A stretch of DNA of 64,000 nucleotides from Exiguobacterium sp. s193 (GTDB lineage Bacteria > Bacillota > Bacilli > Exiguobacteriales > Exiguobacteriaceae): NCBI RefSeq assembly GCF_018618755.1, contig NZ_JACSMR010000009.1, positions 1-64,000 of the forward strand, read 5' to 3'. The position numbers were made by a program, and so were the translations under genes. Each line of letters begins with the position of its first letter. Position 1 is the first letter of the stretch. Shown here piece by piece: positions 1-8,689 of the stretch. The notes under the pieces are model-generated. The model saw nothing but the letters and a program-made list of their open reading frames with translations. It made no database searches and was not told the DNA's origin.

Positions 1-885
1 AAAGCCGCTGCTGAAGAAGCCCTCCGTGCCCACGAAGCGGACGTCTATAAAACATTCCAAGAGTATGCAGCAGGCGACTATGAAGGTTCGTACAACACGT
101 TCCGTGAAGGCTACAGCCGCATGTATGACATCTCGAAAGCTCTCTCAGTCGCAATCACAACACAAATGCCTGAGAAGTTCGATAACACGAAAGCTGATAC
201 AAAAGCCGCTGACCTCCGGTCAACACTCAACAGCCTCGCTGCTGAACACGTCGCACTTGCGAACATCAGCATGACAGCAGGCGTCGATCAAGCGAAAGAC
301 TACGACGCAGCGAACTGGGCGGAAGACATGCACACAGCTGACTTCAAAGCCGCGATCAAATCAATCTACGGTCAAGCCGGTGCGGATCAGTTCGAGCAAG
401 TTTGGACGAAAAACCACATCGAAGCACAAGCGAACCTCGTCACAGCAGCCATCAACGATGATAAAAAAATGATGGGTGACGCACAAGACATGCTCAAAAT
501 GTTCACGAAAGACTTCGGTGCGTTCCTCGGAGCAGCAACGGAAGAAAACCTTCCGACAAAAGCAGCACAAGAAGCCGTCGCTGGCCATGAAACGTATGTC
601 CAAGACACGTTCATGCAGTACACGGAAGGCGACTACAAAGGATCAGTCGACACGTTCCGTGAGTCATATGCTTACATGTACGGTGTCGGTGAAAACCTCG
701 GTGAAGCAATCGTCAAACAATCACCTGAGAAATTCATGGACGGTACACCAGGTTCAATGCCGAACACAGGTAACGGCGGCATGAGCGACACAAACAACAA
801 CGCAACAACAGGTGCACTCGCACTCTTCGGTCTTGCACTCGGCGCAGCTGGGATCGTCGTCGCACGCAAACGTCAAAACGCATAA
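1..885 (+). CDS. C-terminal part of a cell-wall-anchored surface protein (5' end outside window)
   Basis: The frame is open from base 1, so the start lies upstream of the window; about 294 residues are visible. A helical unit with the pattern GDYxGSxxTFRExYxxMY occurs near the start of the visible part and again about 165 residues later, so the ectodomain is built from repeats. The C-terminus has a sortase-type signal: MPNTG, a Gly/Asn/Thr-rich linker, a hydrophobic stretch (ALALFGLALGAAGIVV) and a basic tail RKRQNA. Sorting by a sortase to the peptidoglycan is the expected fate, and a sortase gene follows directly. M replaces the usual first L of LPXTG, and the linker between motif and membrane segment is unusually long. 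The ligand or function of the ectodomain is unknown. Confidence 0.8.
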   Translation, partial: KAAAEEALRAHEADVYKTFQEYAAGDYEGSYNTFREGYSRMYDISKALSVAITTQMPEKFDNTKADTKAADLRSTLNSLAAEHVALANISMTAGVDQAKDYDAANWAEDMHTADFKAAIKSIYGQAGADQFEQVWTKNHIEAQANLVTAAINDDKKMMGDAQDMLKMFTKDFGAFLGAATEENLPTKAAQEAVAGHETYVQDTFMQYTEGDYKGSVDTFRESYAYMYGVGENLGEAIVKQSPEKFMDGTPGSMPNTGNGGMSDTNNNATTGALALFGLALGAAGIVVARKRQNA

Positions 886-901
886 GAAATCGGGTATACT
901 A

Positions 902-935
902 AAAAAGGATAGCGCCCTCGGCACTATCCTTTTTC
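902..935 (+). terminator. Intrinsic terminator after the surface protein
   Basis: The arms AAGGATAGCGCC and GGCACTATCCTT pair with one mismatch around a CTC loop, followed by a T-run. It separates the surface protein from the sortase gene. Confidence 0.8.
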
Positions 936-975
936 TACATAGAGAGGTCTCCCTCTCGGAAAGGAGTGACGTGTT

Positions 976-1908
976 TTGAAAAAATGGTTATTGCCAATCA
1001 GTATCGTCTTGATGCTTGCTTCAGTCGGTACATTGATCTTCTTATTATTCGGAAACACGAACCAGACAGAAACGAACATCACGCAAGGTGAGCCTGAATC
1101 ACAATCCGCGGCTTCTTCCGAGACAAAGGAGGATCCGCTCAAACCGTCAGAAATCTTTAAAAAGGAGTTCAAGACGCTCTCAACTAATGAAGTCGAACTT
1201 CCGAAAACATTGACGATCGACCCACTCGACGTCAAATCAAAAGTCGAACAAGTCGGTCTTGATAAAAAAGGCGCGATGGGTACACCAAAAGATGAACAAC
1301 AGGTCGGTTGGTACAAATTCGGACCACGCCCCGGGGACGTCGGAAATGCCGTCATCGACGGACACACGGATACAAAAACCGGTCCTGCCGTCTTTTATAA
1401 GCTCCATGAACTGAAAAAGGGAGACCCGGTCAAAATTAAAGATGAATCGGGACGGACGCTCGTCTTCCGCGTCAAAAAGCTTGTCGAGTATGGTCATCTT
1501 GATGCTCCACTCCAAAAAATCTTCGGTGCTGCCGATACACGTAACTTGAACTTGATTACCTGTATCGGAACATACGATCAAAATGCCGGGACATACGACA
1601 ACCGGCTCGTCGTGTTCACGGAACTTGATGAGAAAGCGTCCGATCCTGTCAATACACCGCCGAAACCGGCGACAAACGTCCGCATCAGCGGTGGATTCGT
1701 CAACTGGTATGCTTCCACTGACGACGAGGTCGTCGCTTATAACATCTATCAAGAACAAGATGGCAAACGGAAAAAACTCGGTTCGACGGAATCAATCGAA
1801 CGAAAATCATTCCCGCTTCCAAAAGACAAAACAGGTCGTTTCATTATCACGGCCGTCAATAAAGCAGGTATCGAATCCGCTGAAGCGTTCAGTGTGACTC
1901 AAAAATAA
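976..1908 (+). CDS. Class F-like sortase with a C-terminal fibronectin III-like domain
   Basis: Transpeptidase that attaches surface proteins to the cell wall. The start is TTG at 976, chosen because AAGGAG lies at 961-966. Residues 4-25 form an N-terminal signal anchor, followed by a polar linker to about residue 70. The catalytic domain shows His130 in VIDGHTD, Cys196 in LITCIG and Arg210 in DNRLVVF, the His-Cys-Arg triad of sortases. The block GHTDTKTGPAVFYKL resembles class F enzymes. Residues 225-310 look like an added fibronectin type III-like beta domain, which is not part of the usual sortase core. It lies 90 bases downstream of a protein with an MPNTG signal, so the two may be an enzyme-substrate pair. 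Class assignment is by motif resemblance only. Confidence 0.85.
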   Translation: MKKWLLPISIVLMLASVGTLIFLLFGNTNQTETNITQGEPESQSAASSETKEDPLKPSEIFKKEFKTLSTNEVELPKTLTIDPLDVKSKVEQVGLDKKGAMGTPKDEQQVGWYKFGPRPGDVGNAVIDGHTDTKTGPAVFYKLHELKKGDPVKIKDESGRTLVFRVKKLVEYGHLDAPLQKIFGAADTRNLNLITCIGTYDQNAGTYDNRLVVFTELDEKASDPVNTPPKPATNVRISGGFVNWYASTDDEVVAYNIYQEQDGKRKKLGSTESIERKSFPLPKDKTGRFIITAVNKAGIESAEAFSVTQK

Positions 1909-1913
1909 GCAAA

Positions 1914-1949
1914 AAAAGATCTTCCGTTCTTCTTGAACGGAAGATCTTT
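1914..1949 (+). terminator. Sortase gene terminator, left copy of a duplicated hairpin
   Basis: AAAGATCTTCCGTTC and GAACGGAAGATCTTT pair perfectly around TTCTT. A near copy of the same hairpin lies at 2350-2385, on the other side of the inserted element. Confidence 0.9.
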
Positions 1950-2349
1950 CAGCGTCTAGACAAACTCTTATGAAGCGTGAACATGTGATAACGAGAGACA
2001 ATCCGGTCGCGCCTCCCTGTCTCGCCTCGTCTTCAAAGCGGCAATCGGTCACGCCGCTACAGCAAAGCTGCAGGGTCGCGACTGATTGCTTTTCACGGTT
2101 CTAAGCGATTCGAGACGGAGTGCGCTCTAAACCGTCTGCATGCGCCGTTTTCCGTCACGATATTACCTAAAAAGCATCGTGTTTCGTTGACTCCTACGGG
2201 AAAAAAGCGCGTGATTCACGCGGCTTGCCAGAGGCAGGCAAGACCCTGCTTCTTGTCCGTTAGGATCAAGGAGCAACGGCTTGCGCCTCGCCCGAGGAAA
2301 GCAACGAAATAAGACGCTTGATCTCCCGATGGCACTTTGTCTACAGCCT
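1950..2349 (+). mobile_element. Terminator-flanked structured element, copy 1
   Basis: This non-coding stretch fills the gap between the sortase gene and the next gene. Its ends are inverted: TCTAGACAAA at 1955-1964 and TTTGTCTACA at 2336-2345. Inside are a left module (about 1985-2150), also found at 61540-61620 and in decayed form at 8700-8790, and a structured core at 2182-2309 bounded by TTTCGTTG and CAACGAAA. Compared with the 61.5 kb copy it carries about 66 extra bases (roughly 2037-2102) with their own pairing arms GCAATCGGTC and GACTGATTGC. The same terminator hairpin flanks both sides. No credible coding region is present. Mobility is inferred from the flanking duplication and the inverted ends. 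Confidence 0.65.
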
Positions 2350-2385
2350 AAGATCTTTCGTTCCCCTTGAACGGAAGATTTTTTT
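2350..2385 (+). terminator. Right copy of the duplicated terminator hairpin
   Basis: AAGATCTTTCGTTC pairs with GAACGGAAGATT around CCCCT and is followed by seven T. The core differs from the left copy at about four of 29 positions. Confidence 0.85.
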
Positions 2386-2449
2386 GTCCAGTGACTTCAA
2401 ATGAAGCAAACGCTTTACGCCCTCACCTTCCATCCAGTTAATCGGTCGC

Positions 2450-3031
2450 TTAGTTCAACGCAATTCGTAACTGCTTTTTCCCGGACGCCGTCTCGTAAAA
2501 CAGATTCAACCGCCCCGGTTCAATCATCGATGCCGTCGTCGGAATGAAGACAATTCCGACCCGTTCTTCCCGGGGTTCATACACACCATTCAATGCATTG
2601 AACTGATCAGCAATGGTCACGATTTTTCCGTTCGCTTCGTATTCCCCGAGCTTCGGTGCGATTTCGATGGCATCTGCCGACTGGTTTTGAATTTTGACCG
2701 TGATCGCGAGCAATCGATTCGTTTCGCCACTGACTTGCAAGATTTTTTCTTTTTCGACTTCGACGAACAAGAGTGGCGTCTGGCGAACCGTATCCATCCG
2801 CTTGACATCAAGCGTCTTCAGCGACAGACCCGCCATCTCATAACTGACACCAATCCGGTCTTCCCGGTCGAATTGTTTCAGTTGCGCTTCGGTCAGACGC
2901 AAGGTCGTCCGGTCTGACACTGACTTCGTCGGCTCCTCTTGTCCGAACCAGCCGGACAGTGGAACGATGAACTTAGCGACAATGATGACGACGAGTACCA
3001 ATATGACGAGATAGAAAATGATTTTCTTCAT
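2450..3031 (-). CDS. Membrane-anchored protein of unknown function
   Basis: The 193-residue product has a hydrophobic N-terminal segment (residues 3-23), probably a signal anchor, and a soluble part predicted to be outside the membrane. The soluble part alternates beta-like segments (LLAITVKIQNQSADAIEI, VGIVFIP, LNLFYET), which resembles the immunoglobulin-like folds of DUF4352-type extracellular domains; this is a loose resemblance. AAGGGG lies upstream of the ATG at 3031. It runs in the same direction as the small regulator-like gene upstream but is separated from it by 112 bases. I do not recognise a specific family. Confidence 0.7.
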   Translation of the reverse strand: MKKIIFYLVILVLVVIIVAKFIVPLSGWFGQEEPTKSVSDRTTLRLTEAQLKQFDREDRIGVSYEMAGLSLKTLDVKRMDTVRQTPLLFVEVEKEKILQVSGETNRLLAITVKIQNQSADAIEIAPKLGEYEANGKIVTIADQFNALNGVYEPREERVGIVFIPTTASMIEPGRLNLFYETASGKKQLRIALN

Positions 3032-3143
3032 CTTACAAACATCCCCTTACGTGACAAGTCCAACTTTCGATGTAGGTATTGGTTCAGTGCTTATTGCTAT
3101 CAAAAAATCCCCGAGCGCATGCTCAAGGGATGTTCTGTCAAGA

Positions 3144-3467
3144 TTAATAGGTAATGTGTTGTTTACTCCATTTGATCGATTCTTTGAACTGTCGGACCAA
3201 ATCTTCCGCCGGGGCTGTCAGGAAATACGCCAGTCCATCAACCTTTTCTGACATCTGCTGGATGACGAGACCATCTTCAATCAATTCTTGCAACTGTTCG
3301 AGAATCTGTCCGTGCGACTGGTCGATACGTTGTTCAATCTCACCAATCGTCAACGCTCCATCCCGTAAAATATAGATGACACTCGATTTGAGGCTGTTTT
3401 CGAAATTATGCTGAAACTTCTGTAGGGCTAATAAATCGGCTTGCTCTTCGACATGACGTTGATCCAT
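3144..3467 (-). CDS. Small winged-helix-like DNA-binding protein
   Basis: The 107-residue product has a central segment (SSVIYILRDGALTIGEIEQR, then a helix and DGLVIQQ with a hairpin) that fits a winged helix-turn-helix of the kind found in MarR, PadR or ArsR regulators: helix, turn, recognition helix, then a beta wing. The start is placed at the ATG at 3467 because AAAGGGG lies 10 bases before it; an in-frame ATG three codons earlier sits almost on top of that ribosome site. No effector-binding domain is present. Targets are unknown; the adjacent membrane-protein gene downstream is one candidate. Confidence 0.6.
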   Translation of the reverse strand: MDQRHVEEQADLLALQKFQHNFENSLKSSVIYILRDGALTIGEIEQRIDQSHGQILEQLQELIEDGLVIQQMSEKVDGLAYFLTAPAEDLVRQFKESIKWSKQHITY

Positions 3468-3540
3468 CTGACACATACCCCTTTCCTGACACGCTCCATT
3501 CCCTTATTAGTATGAAGCAAGCGCATGGAAATTTCAAAGC

Positions 3541-4695
3541 TCATTCTTTCGTGATGATCGTATCGAACGTCTTCTCTTCATCCGTGATGACCATCTTTTT
3601 CTGCGTCCGCAGATGATACAAACGATTAAGATTCATGATGATGACTTTCATGACGGCATAAAACGGTACACCAAGCAGGACACCGAAGAAGCCGGCGATG
3701 TTTCCTGCGACAAGCAGGACGATGATGATCGTCAATGGATGGACGTCAAGCGTTCGTCCTTGCACGAGTGGTGACATGATGTGCGAGTCGATCTGCTGGG
3801 CGACCGTCATGACGATGACTGCGTAGACGGCGAGAATCGGATCTTGAATAAACCCGACGATCAATGCAGGAATGACACCAAGGACCGGTCCGAGGAACGG
3901 GATGATGTTCGTCAATGTCGCAAAGATTGCCAGTAAAATCGCATAATCGATACCGATGATGAGATAACCGATGTAAGCGATGATTCCGACACCGATGCTG
4001 ACGATGACTTGACCGCGGATGTAGCTCATAATCGTCTGGTGAACGTCTTCTAAAATCTTTTTCGTTTCTTTATGAAATTCATACGGCATCAACTTCACAA
4101 GATTTCCTTTTAGCTTATGTCCATCCATCAACATGTAAATCAACATGATTGGAATGATGACGATCGTGATGACGGTCGTCGTGATTAAGCTGACGAAGCC
4201 ACCGACCCCTGCTCCGACATTCTTCAAGAAGGACGAAGCATATTCCGAGAGATTATTGGAGAACTTATTAAACAAGTCGTCCGGTCCACCGACGAATCGG
4301 GAAAAGACACGACTGTTCTCAAGTTGTCCCCGGACTTCGACGAGTTGTCGTTGAAATTCCGTCGCCAGGTTCGGAATCGAATTGACGAACTCCGTGACTT
4401 GCTTCGATAAGGCCGGACCGAAGATAAAGCCGAGCGTCGTCAAAATTCCGATTAAACCAAGCAAGACGACGACAACGGCAGGACGCCGTTTCATCTTCTT
4501 CTCTAATAACTCAACGATCGGTAAGAGGACGTAGTAGAGAATCCCCGCAATCGCAAGCGGCGGTACGACCATCTGGAGCAAAATCGCAAGTGGACGAAAT
4601 AAAAACGTCACATGGTTTCCAATCCAGACGATGATTAGGAGCGTCATGACCCACCAGGCACCTCTGTACCATTTGTTTTCAAACATTTTGTGCAT
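3541..4695 (-). CDS. AI-2E family transporter-like membrane protein
   Basis: Polytopic membrane protein of 384 residues. Hydrophobic segments occur near residues 12-60, 70-95, 155-185, 215-250 and 255-345, with a long amphipathic stretch (about 100-150) between the third and fourth helix groups, the layout of the AI-2E/YdbI/YtvI family (PF01594). Motifs seen include the GQVIVSIGVG region and IIPFLGPVLGVIPA. Members have been linked to autoinducer-2 export or Na+/H+ exchange, so the name does not prove the substrate. GAGGAAGTG lies before the ATG at 4695. It stands alone, transcribed away from the sensor kinase gene. Confidence 0.85.
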   Translation of the reverse strand: MHKMFENKWYRGAWWVMTLLIIVWIGNHVTFLFRPLAILLQMVVPPLAIAGILYYVLLPIVELLEKKMKRRPAVVVVLLGLIGILTTLGFIFGPALSKQVTEFVNSIPNLATEFQRQLVEVRGQLENSRVFSRFVGGPDDLFNKFSNNLSEYASSFLKNVGAGVGGFVSLITTTVITIVIIPIMLIYMLMDGHKLKGNLVKLMPYEFHKETKKILEDVHQTIMSYIRGQVIVSIGVGIIAYIGYLIIGIDYAILLAIFATLTNIIPFLGPVLGVIPALIVGFIQDPILAVYAVIVMTVAQQIDSHIMSPLVQGRTLDVHPLTIIIVLLVAGNIAGFFGVLLGVPFYAVMKVIIMNLNRLYHLRTQKKMVITDEEKTFDTIITKE

Positions 4696-4929
4696 CCTGT
4701 CACTTCCTCATAAGTAATTAATGATTGCATTCACTTCATTAGTTTTCCTCTATATCACTTCTTCTAACCCTGATTCCCAAAAGTTTTAAATACTCTTCTA
4801 CAAAAAAATATCCATTCTACATCTTTGCATGTTAAAGTTTGAAGATAAAGAACGAACAAGAGTAAAATTAAGCGCAGAGACTTTAAAAAAACAACCGGAC
4901 ACATATAACAGAATATGGAGGATTCGAAC

Positions 4930-7476
4930 GTGAAATGGATTAACCAAAAAATCGGTCGGCAGTTGATGTTTGCGTTTTATGCGGTATTTATCGCACTTAC
5001 AATCACATCCGCCATCGTCTATTCGTATACGGAACAAAAAATCAGTCAAACGGACGCAAAGTTTGACGATTTACGTGAACGGCAAACGAACGCGAATGCG
5101 CTCGCCTATAATTGGTCGCTCGCCCAAAGCAACGTTAAATCGTATGTCTTATTCGGAACACCCGAAATGCTAAATGCCGTCAAAACCAATCAACGCGAAA
5201 TCAACCGGTTGACGACGTGGTTCGAGCAAAATGCCATCTATGCCGAAGGGGATCAATATGCCACGGCGACACGTCGGCTATATGACGATTATTTCGGGAC
5301 AGCCCTCCCGCTCTTAAGCGAATACGTTACGCAAAAGCAGGACGGAAAAATCGAGGAAAACTTTCTCGATCCGAAAACACTTGCTTCGCTATCGGACGGC
5401 AGTGAACTATTCAACCCGGATGGTACGTTAAAAGGGTCGAACAACCAAATCGACGGGGATGCGGATACTGCCGGCATTGATACGTTACTGACGGATTATT
5501 TAAGCCTTCTTCAAAGGGAAGAAGCCGCAGCAAAAGACAGCTTGTTGAATGAAATGCGCACCGCTCAATTCATCTGGCTCTCGAACCTTGTCGTGCTCGT
5601 CATCATCCTTCTTCTACTCGTCCGCCCGTTCATCAGCCGGGTGACGAAACAAATCAATTCGTTATCGCGTGACAGTAAATCACTCGCAACCGGTCAAGAC
5701 GTGAAAGAGCTTCCGTTACCGAAACGCCGCGATGAACTGCATACGTTGACGGCTTCCTTTAACCGGATGGCGTTATCGATTGCCGATAACAAAGTGCATA
5801 TGTTAGCGAAGAATGAAGAATTACAAGCTCAACAAGAAGAACTCGTCGCCCAACAAGAAGAGCTGCAAGCTCAACAGGAAGAACTCGAAGAAGCGCTCGA
5901 AATTACGCTCCAAAGCGAACAGCATTTGAAATACCGGAATGAGTTGACGGAGACACTTGCGTCTCGTGAGACACTGACAGCTTATCCAGAAATCATCGAA
6001 AAGCTTGTCTCGATTACGCACTCAGAAATCGGTGCGTTGCTCTTCCTCGACCAACATGATGTCCGGTCGACGATCGAATACGGGATGACACCTGACATGG
6101 TCGAGCAACTGATTCATGAAGATCAATCGTTGTTCCATCGCGCACGCGTTCTAAAGCGCCCGGTCCACTCGTCAAAACAAGTGGCGCATGAAAGTCCACT
6201 TCCGTATCCGTACTACATGTATGAAGTTGCCGTTCCAATCCTTGATCCGAATGAAGAGAAAATTATCGCTTGTATTTATCTGGTCCGTTACCGTGATGCG
6301 TTCACACCGGAACAGATGGCCGATATTCTTTCCTTCTCGCACCAAATCTCGTTATCATTGATGCGGATGGGGATTTACGAAAAAATGATCCACGAAAAGA
6401 ACAAAACAGGACAACTCTTAAACTCGATCCGGGAAGCTGTCGTCTATATCGAACACGAGTCGGACGAACTTCTTGTAAATGAACCATTGATGAAGCTGTT
6501 CCCGGAAATTCAAACGGAATACCAGGACGAAAGTAATCTCTCGTCGTTCCGTCAAGCGATGTCGGCCTTGTCTTCCATCATCGATGAAGCGGAACCGTTC
6601 GAACAGTACATCGAACAAGTCGTCGAGCAAAACCTTCCGAAGGATAGCCTCGTCGTCTCGATCCGCTCGCGCAGTGCCTATATCCAAATCTACGCTGAGA
6701 AGATTCAAATCGACAACGTTTGGGTCGGAACGATGCTCGTCTTACGGGACGTCACGAAAGAAACGGAGTCGGACCGGATGAAGGAAGAATTCGTCTCGAC
6801 CGTCTCACACGAACTCCGGACACCCCTCTCGTCGATTTACGGCTTTACGGAGCTGATGCTCAACAAAACGTTTGAAGAAGAACGTCAGCAAAAGTACTTG
6901 CAGACGATTCACTCGGAGACAGGTCGCCTGACGACCCTCGTCAATGACTTCCTCGATGTCCAGCGCATGGAGTCGAGCGAACAACGCTACCAAATGTCGA
7001 CATTCGATATCGTCGAACTGGCGAGTAGCGTAACTGATTTCTATGGTGCATCTCATACGACACACCAGTTAACCTTCGAAGGTACTGGTCCAATCATGAT
7101 CGATGCAGATACGGAAAAAATTAAACAGCTGCTTAACAACCTGCTCAGCAATGCGATTAAGTATTCACCGGATGGTGGAACGGTTTCCATCGAGGTTCAA
7201 AATCAAGATGGTTTCGCTGAAATCAAGATTCGCGATCAAGGAATGGGTATTCCGCAAGAAGCGATGTCGAAACTATTCGATAAGTTCTACCGTGTCGATA
7301 ATTCAGAGACACGCAAGATTGGTGGAACGGGTCTTGGTCTCTCAATCTGTAAAGAAATCGTCAAGCACCATAACGGAACGATTGACGTCGAATCAACGGT
7401 CGGTATTGGCTCGACCTTCACGATTCGCTTTCCGGTCGCTGTCATTTCAACGATCTTAACGTACGAAACAGAATGA
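4930..7476 (+). CDS. Large membrane sensor histidine kinase (HAMP, coiled coil, GAF-like, PAS-like)
   Basis: The GTG at 4930 is chosen because GGAGG lies eight bases upstream; an in-frame ATG at 4915 has no ribosome site. Order: transmembrane helix (about 8-30), extracellular helical domain (31-213), second transmembrane helix (215-235), HAMP (236-290), a coiled coil with AQQEEL-type heptads (about 297-325), a GAF-like domain (340-470), a PAS-like domain (490-605), then HisKA with the phospho-acceptor His near 626 in SHELRTPLSS. The HATPase domain shows the N box NNLLSNAIKY near 735, DQGMGIP and GGTGLGLSI. No response regulator gene is adjacent, so it is an orphan kinase and its partner is unknown. 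A terminator follows directly, so it is monocistronic. Confidence 0.9.
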   Translation: MKWINQKIGRQLMFAFYAVFIALTITSAIVYSYTEQKISQTDAKFDDLRERQTNANALAYNWSLAQSNVKSYVLFGTPEMLNAVKTNQREINRLTTWFEQNAIYAEGDQYATATRRLYDDYFGTALPLLSEYVTQKQDGKIEENFLDPKTLASLSDGSELFNPDGTLKGSNNQIDGDADTAGIDTLLTDYLSLLQREEAAAKDSLLNEMRTAQFIWLSNLVVLVIILLLLVRPFISRVTKQINSLSRDSKSLATGQDVKELPLPKRRDELHTLTASFNRMALSIADNKVHMLAKNEELQAQQEELVAQQEELQAQQEELEEALEITLQSEQHLKYRNELTETLASRETLTAYPEIIEKLVSITHSEIGALLFLDQHDVRSTIEYGMTPDMVEQLIHEDQSLFHRARVLKRPVHSSKQVAHESPLPYPYYMYEVAVPILDPNEEKIIACIYLVRYRDAFTPEQMADILSFSHQISLSLMRMGIYEKMIHEKNKTGQLLNSIREAVVYIEHESDELLVNEPLMKLFPEIQTEYQDESNLSSFRQAMSALSSIIDEAEPFEQYIEQVVEQNLPKDSLVVSIRSRSAYIQIYAEKIQIDNVWVGTMLVLRDVTKETESDRMKEEFVSTVSHELRTPLSSIYGFTELMLNKTFEEERQQKYLQTIHSETGRLTTLVNDFLDVQRMESSEQRYQMSTFDIVELASSVTDFYGASHTTHQLTFEGTGPIMIDADTEKIKQLLNNLLSNAIKYSPDGGTVSIEVQNQDGFAEIKIRDQGMGIPQEAMSKLFDKFYRVDNSETRKIGGTGLGLSICKEIVKHHNGTIDVESTVGIGSTFTIRFPVAVISTILTYETE

Positions 7477-7483
7477 GTTTTTT

Positions 7484-7522
7484 CATTCCCCCATGTCCAC
7501 TGAGACGCGGGGGGATTTTTTG
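7484..7522 (+). terminator. Terminator after the sensor kinase
   Basis: ATTCCCCC pairs with GGGGGGAT around a 16-base loop, followed by a T-run. Confidence 0.75.
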
Positions 7523-7617
7523 TAGGTACACGAGAACACCTCTTGTAGCGCGTTTAGCATCTTGTTCGAAACGGGAATAGCTAAAGCGACTCTACACCTA
7601 CAGGAGGAATCAGACAT

Positions 7618-8481
7618 ATGCAACTTGGATGGATTGGATTAGGACACATGGGTGTACCGATGGCGTTACGGCTGCGCCGTGCCGGACACCCGTTACACGT
7701 ATACAACCGAACAGCAAACAAAACAGAAGCACTTGTCGCAGAAGGTGCGACGTCACTTTCCTCGCCACGCGAACTCGCTGAACAGTCGGACATCCTCTTC
7801 ATCATGCTCGCAGACGGGAACGCCGTCGAGAGTGTCTTACGTCAGGACGATGGGCTGCTCGCAAGTGACTTAAAAAACAAAATCGTCGTCAACTTGAGTA
7901 CGATTTCGCCCGAAGAATCGACACAGTTCGCACACCTCGTCGAACAGACCGGCGCGACTTATCTCGAATCCCCTGTCTCCGGTTCAGTCGGTGTCGCAGA
8001 AGCCGGTCAACTCGTCATGCTCGTCGGTGGCGACGAAGCAACACTCGAGACGTGCCGACCGTACCTCCACATACTCGGCAAAGAAAGCATCCACTTTGGT
8101 GGACACGGGACAGGCAGCTCGGCAAAACTTGCCATCAATCTCCTGCTCGGAATCATCGGTGAAGGTCTTGCCGAAACGTTCCTGCTCGCGGAAGGAGCCG
8201 GGCTCGACAAAGAAAAAATCATTCAGATGATTTCCTTGTCCGGCATGAACACACCACTCTTCCAGGGCAAGCAGGACATGTACCGGAAAGAAGAATTCCC
8301 GCCTGCCTTCCCGCTCCGCTTGATGGCGAAAGATTTAGGCTTAATCACGGATGCCGCAAAACGGTATCACCTGAACTTACCGTTAGCGGAAGCCGCGCGT
8401 AAACAATACAAACAAGCGAACACTAGTGACCAAGCCGATTTAGACATGGCAGCCATCTACTTGAGCTTAAAAAATCAGTAA
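7618..8481 (+). CDS. NAD(P)-dependent beta-hydroxyacid dehydrogenase (3-hydroxyisobutyrate dehydrogenase family)
   Basis: Cytosolic oxidoreductase of 287 residues, the usual length for the family. The N-terminal Rossmann motif WIGLGHMGVPMA and the following YNRT point to a cofactor pocket of the 6-phosphogluconate dehydrogenase type. The substrate motif ESPVSGSVGVAEAG and the catalytic Lys in GSSAKLAINLL are both present. Family members oxidise 3-hydroxyisobutyrate, tartronate semialdehyde, glyoxylate or succinic semialdehyde analogues, and the sequence alone does not say which. AGGAGG precedes the ATG. It lies alone between two terminators, with no catabolic neighbours to suggest a pathway. 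Confidence 0.88.
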   Translation: MQLGWIGLGHMGVPMALRLRRAGHPLHVYNRTANKTEALVAEGATSLSSPRELAEQSDILFIMLADGNAVESVLRQDDGLLASDLKNKIVVNLSTISPEESTQFAHLVEQTGATYLESPVSGSVGVAEAGQLVMLVGGDEATLETCRPYLHILGKESIHFGGHGTGSSAKLAINLLLGIIGEGLAETFLLAEGAGLDKEKIIQMISLSGMNTPLFQGKQDMYRKEEFPPAFPLRLMAKDLGLITDAAKRYHLNLPLAEAARKQYKQANTSDQADLDMAAIYLSLKNQ

Positions 8482-8553
8482 GCAAAAAGGGTCTGACTCA
8501 TAAGCCAGACCGAACCCACTCCTTGTGACGGACGTTTCCGTCCTCCATCAATC

Positions 8554-8596
8554 AAATGGCCGATGATCCCACTTTTCAAGGGATCATCGGCCATTT
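8554..8596. terminator. Strong perfect hairpin after the dehydrogenase gene
   Basis: AAATGGCCGATGATCCC and GGGATCATCGGCCATTT pair over 17 bp around ACTTTTCAA. The T-run is short (CCATTTCTAT). A weaker hairpin (GGTCTG/CAGACC) lies just before it near 8490-8511. Confidence 0.7.
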
Positions 8597-8689
8597 CTAT
8601 ACAAGTTCTTATTGTTCACGAAGGTTTCATGCTTGCTCGAGTCACGCGTGAAAAAGTCCAGATTCACTTTAAAAATTTCACATATGTAG

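Noticed and set aside
1950-2349. Group II intron or insertion sequence with a coding gene
   Set aside because: The element is only about 400 bases, carries no coding region and lacks intron domain V features. The terminator pairing and inverted ends suit a non-autonomous element better.
4915-4929. ATG start for the sensor kinase at 4915
   Set aside because: Its upstream bases lack a ribosome site, while the GGAGG inside it fits the GTG at 4930.
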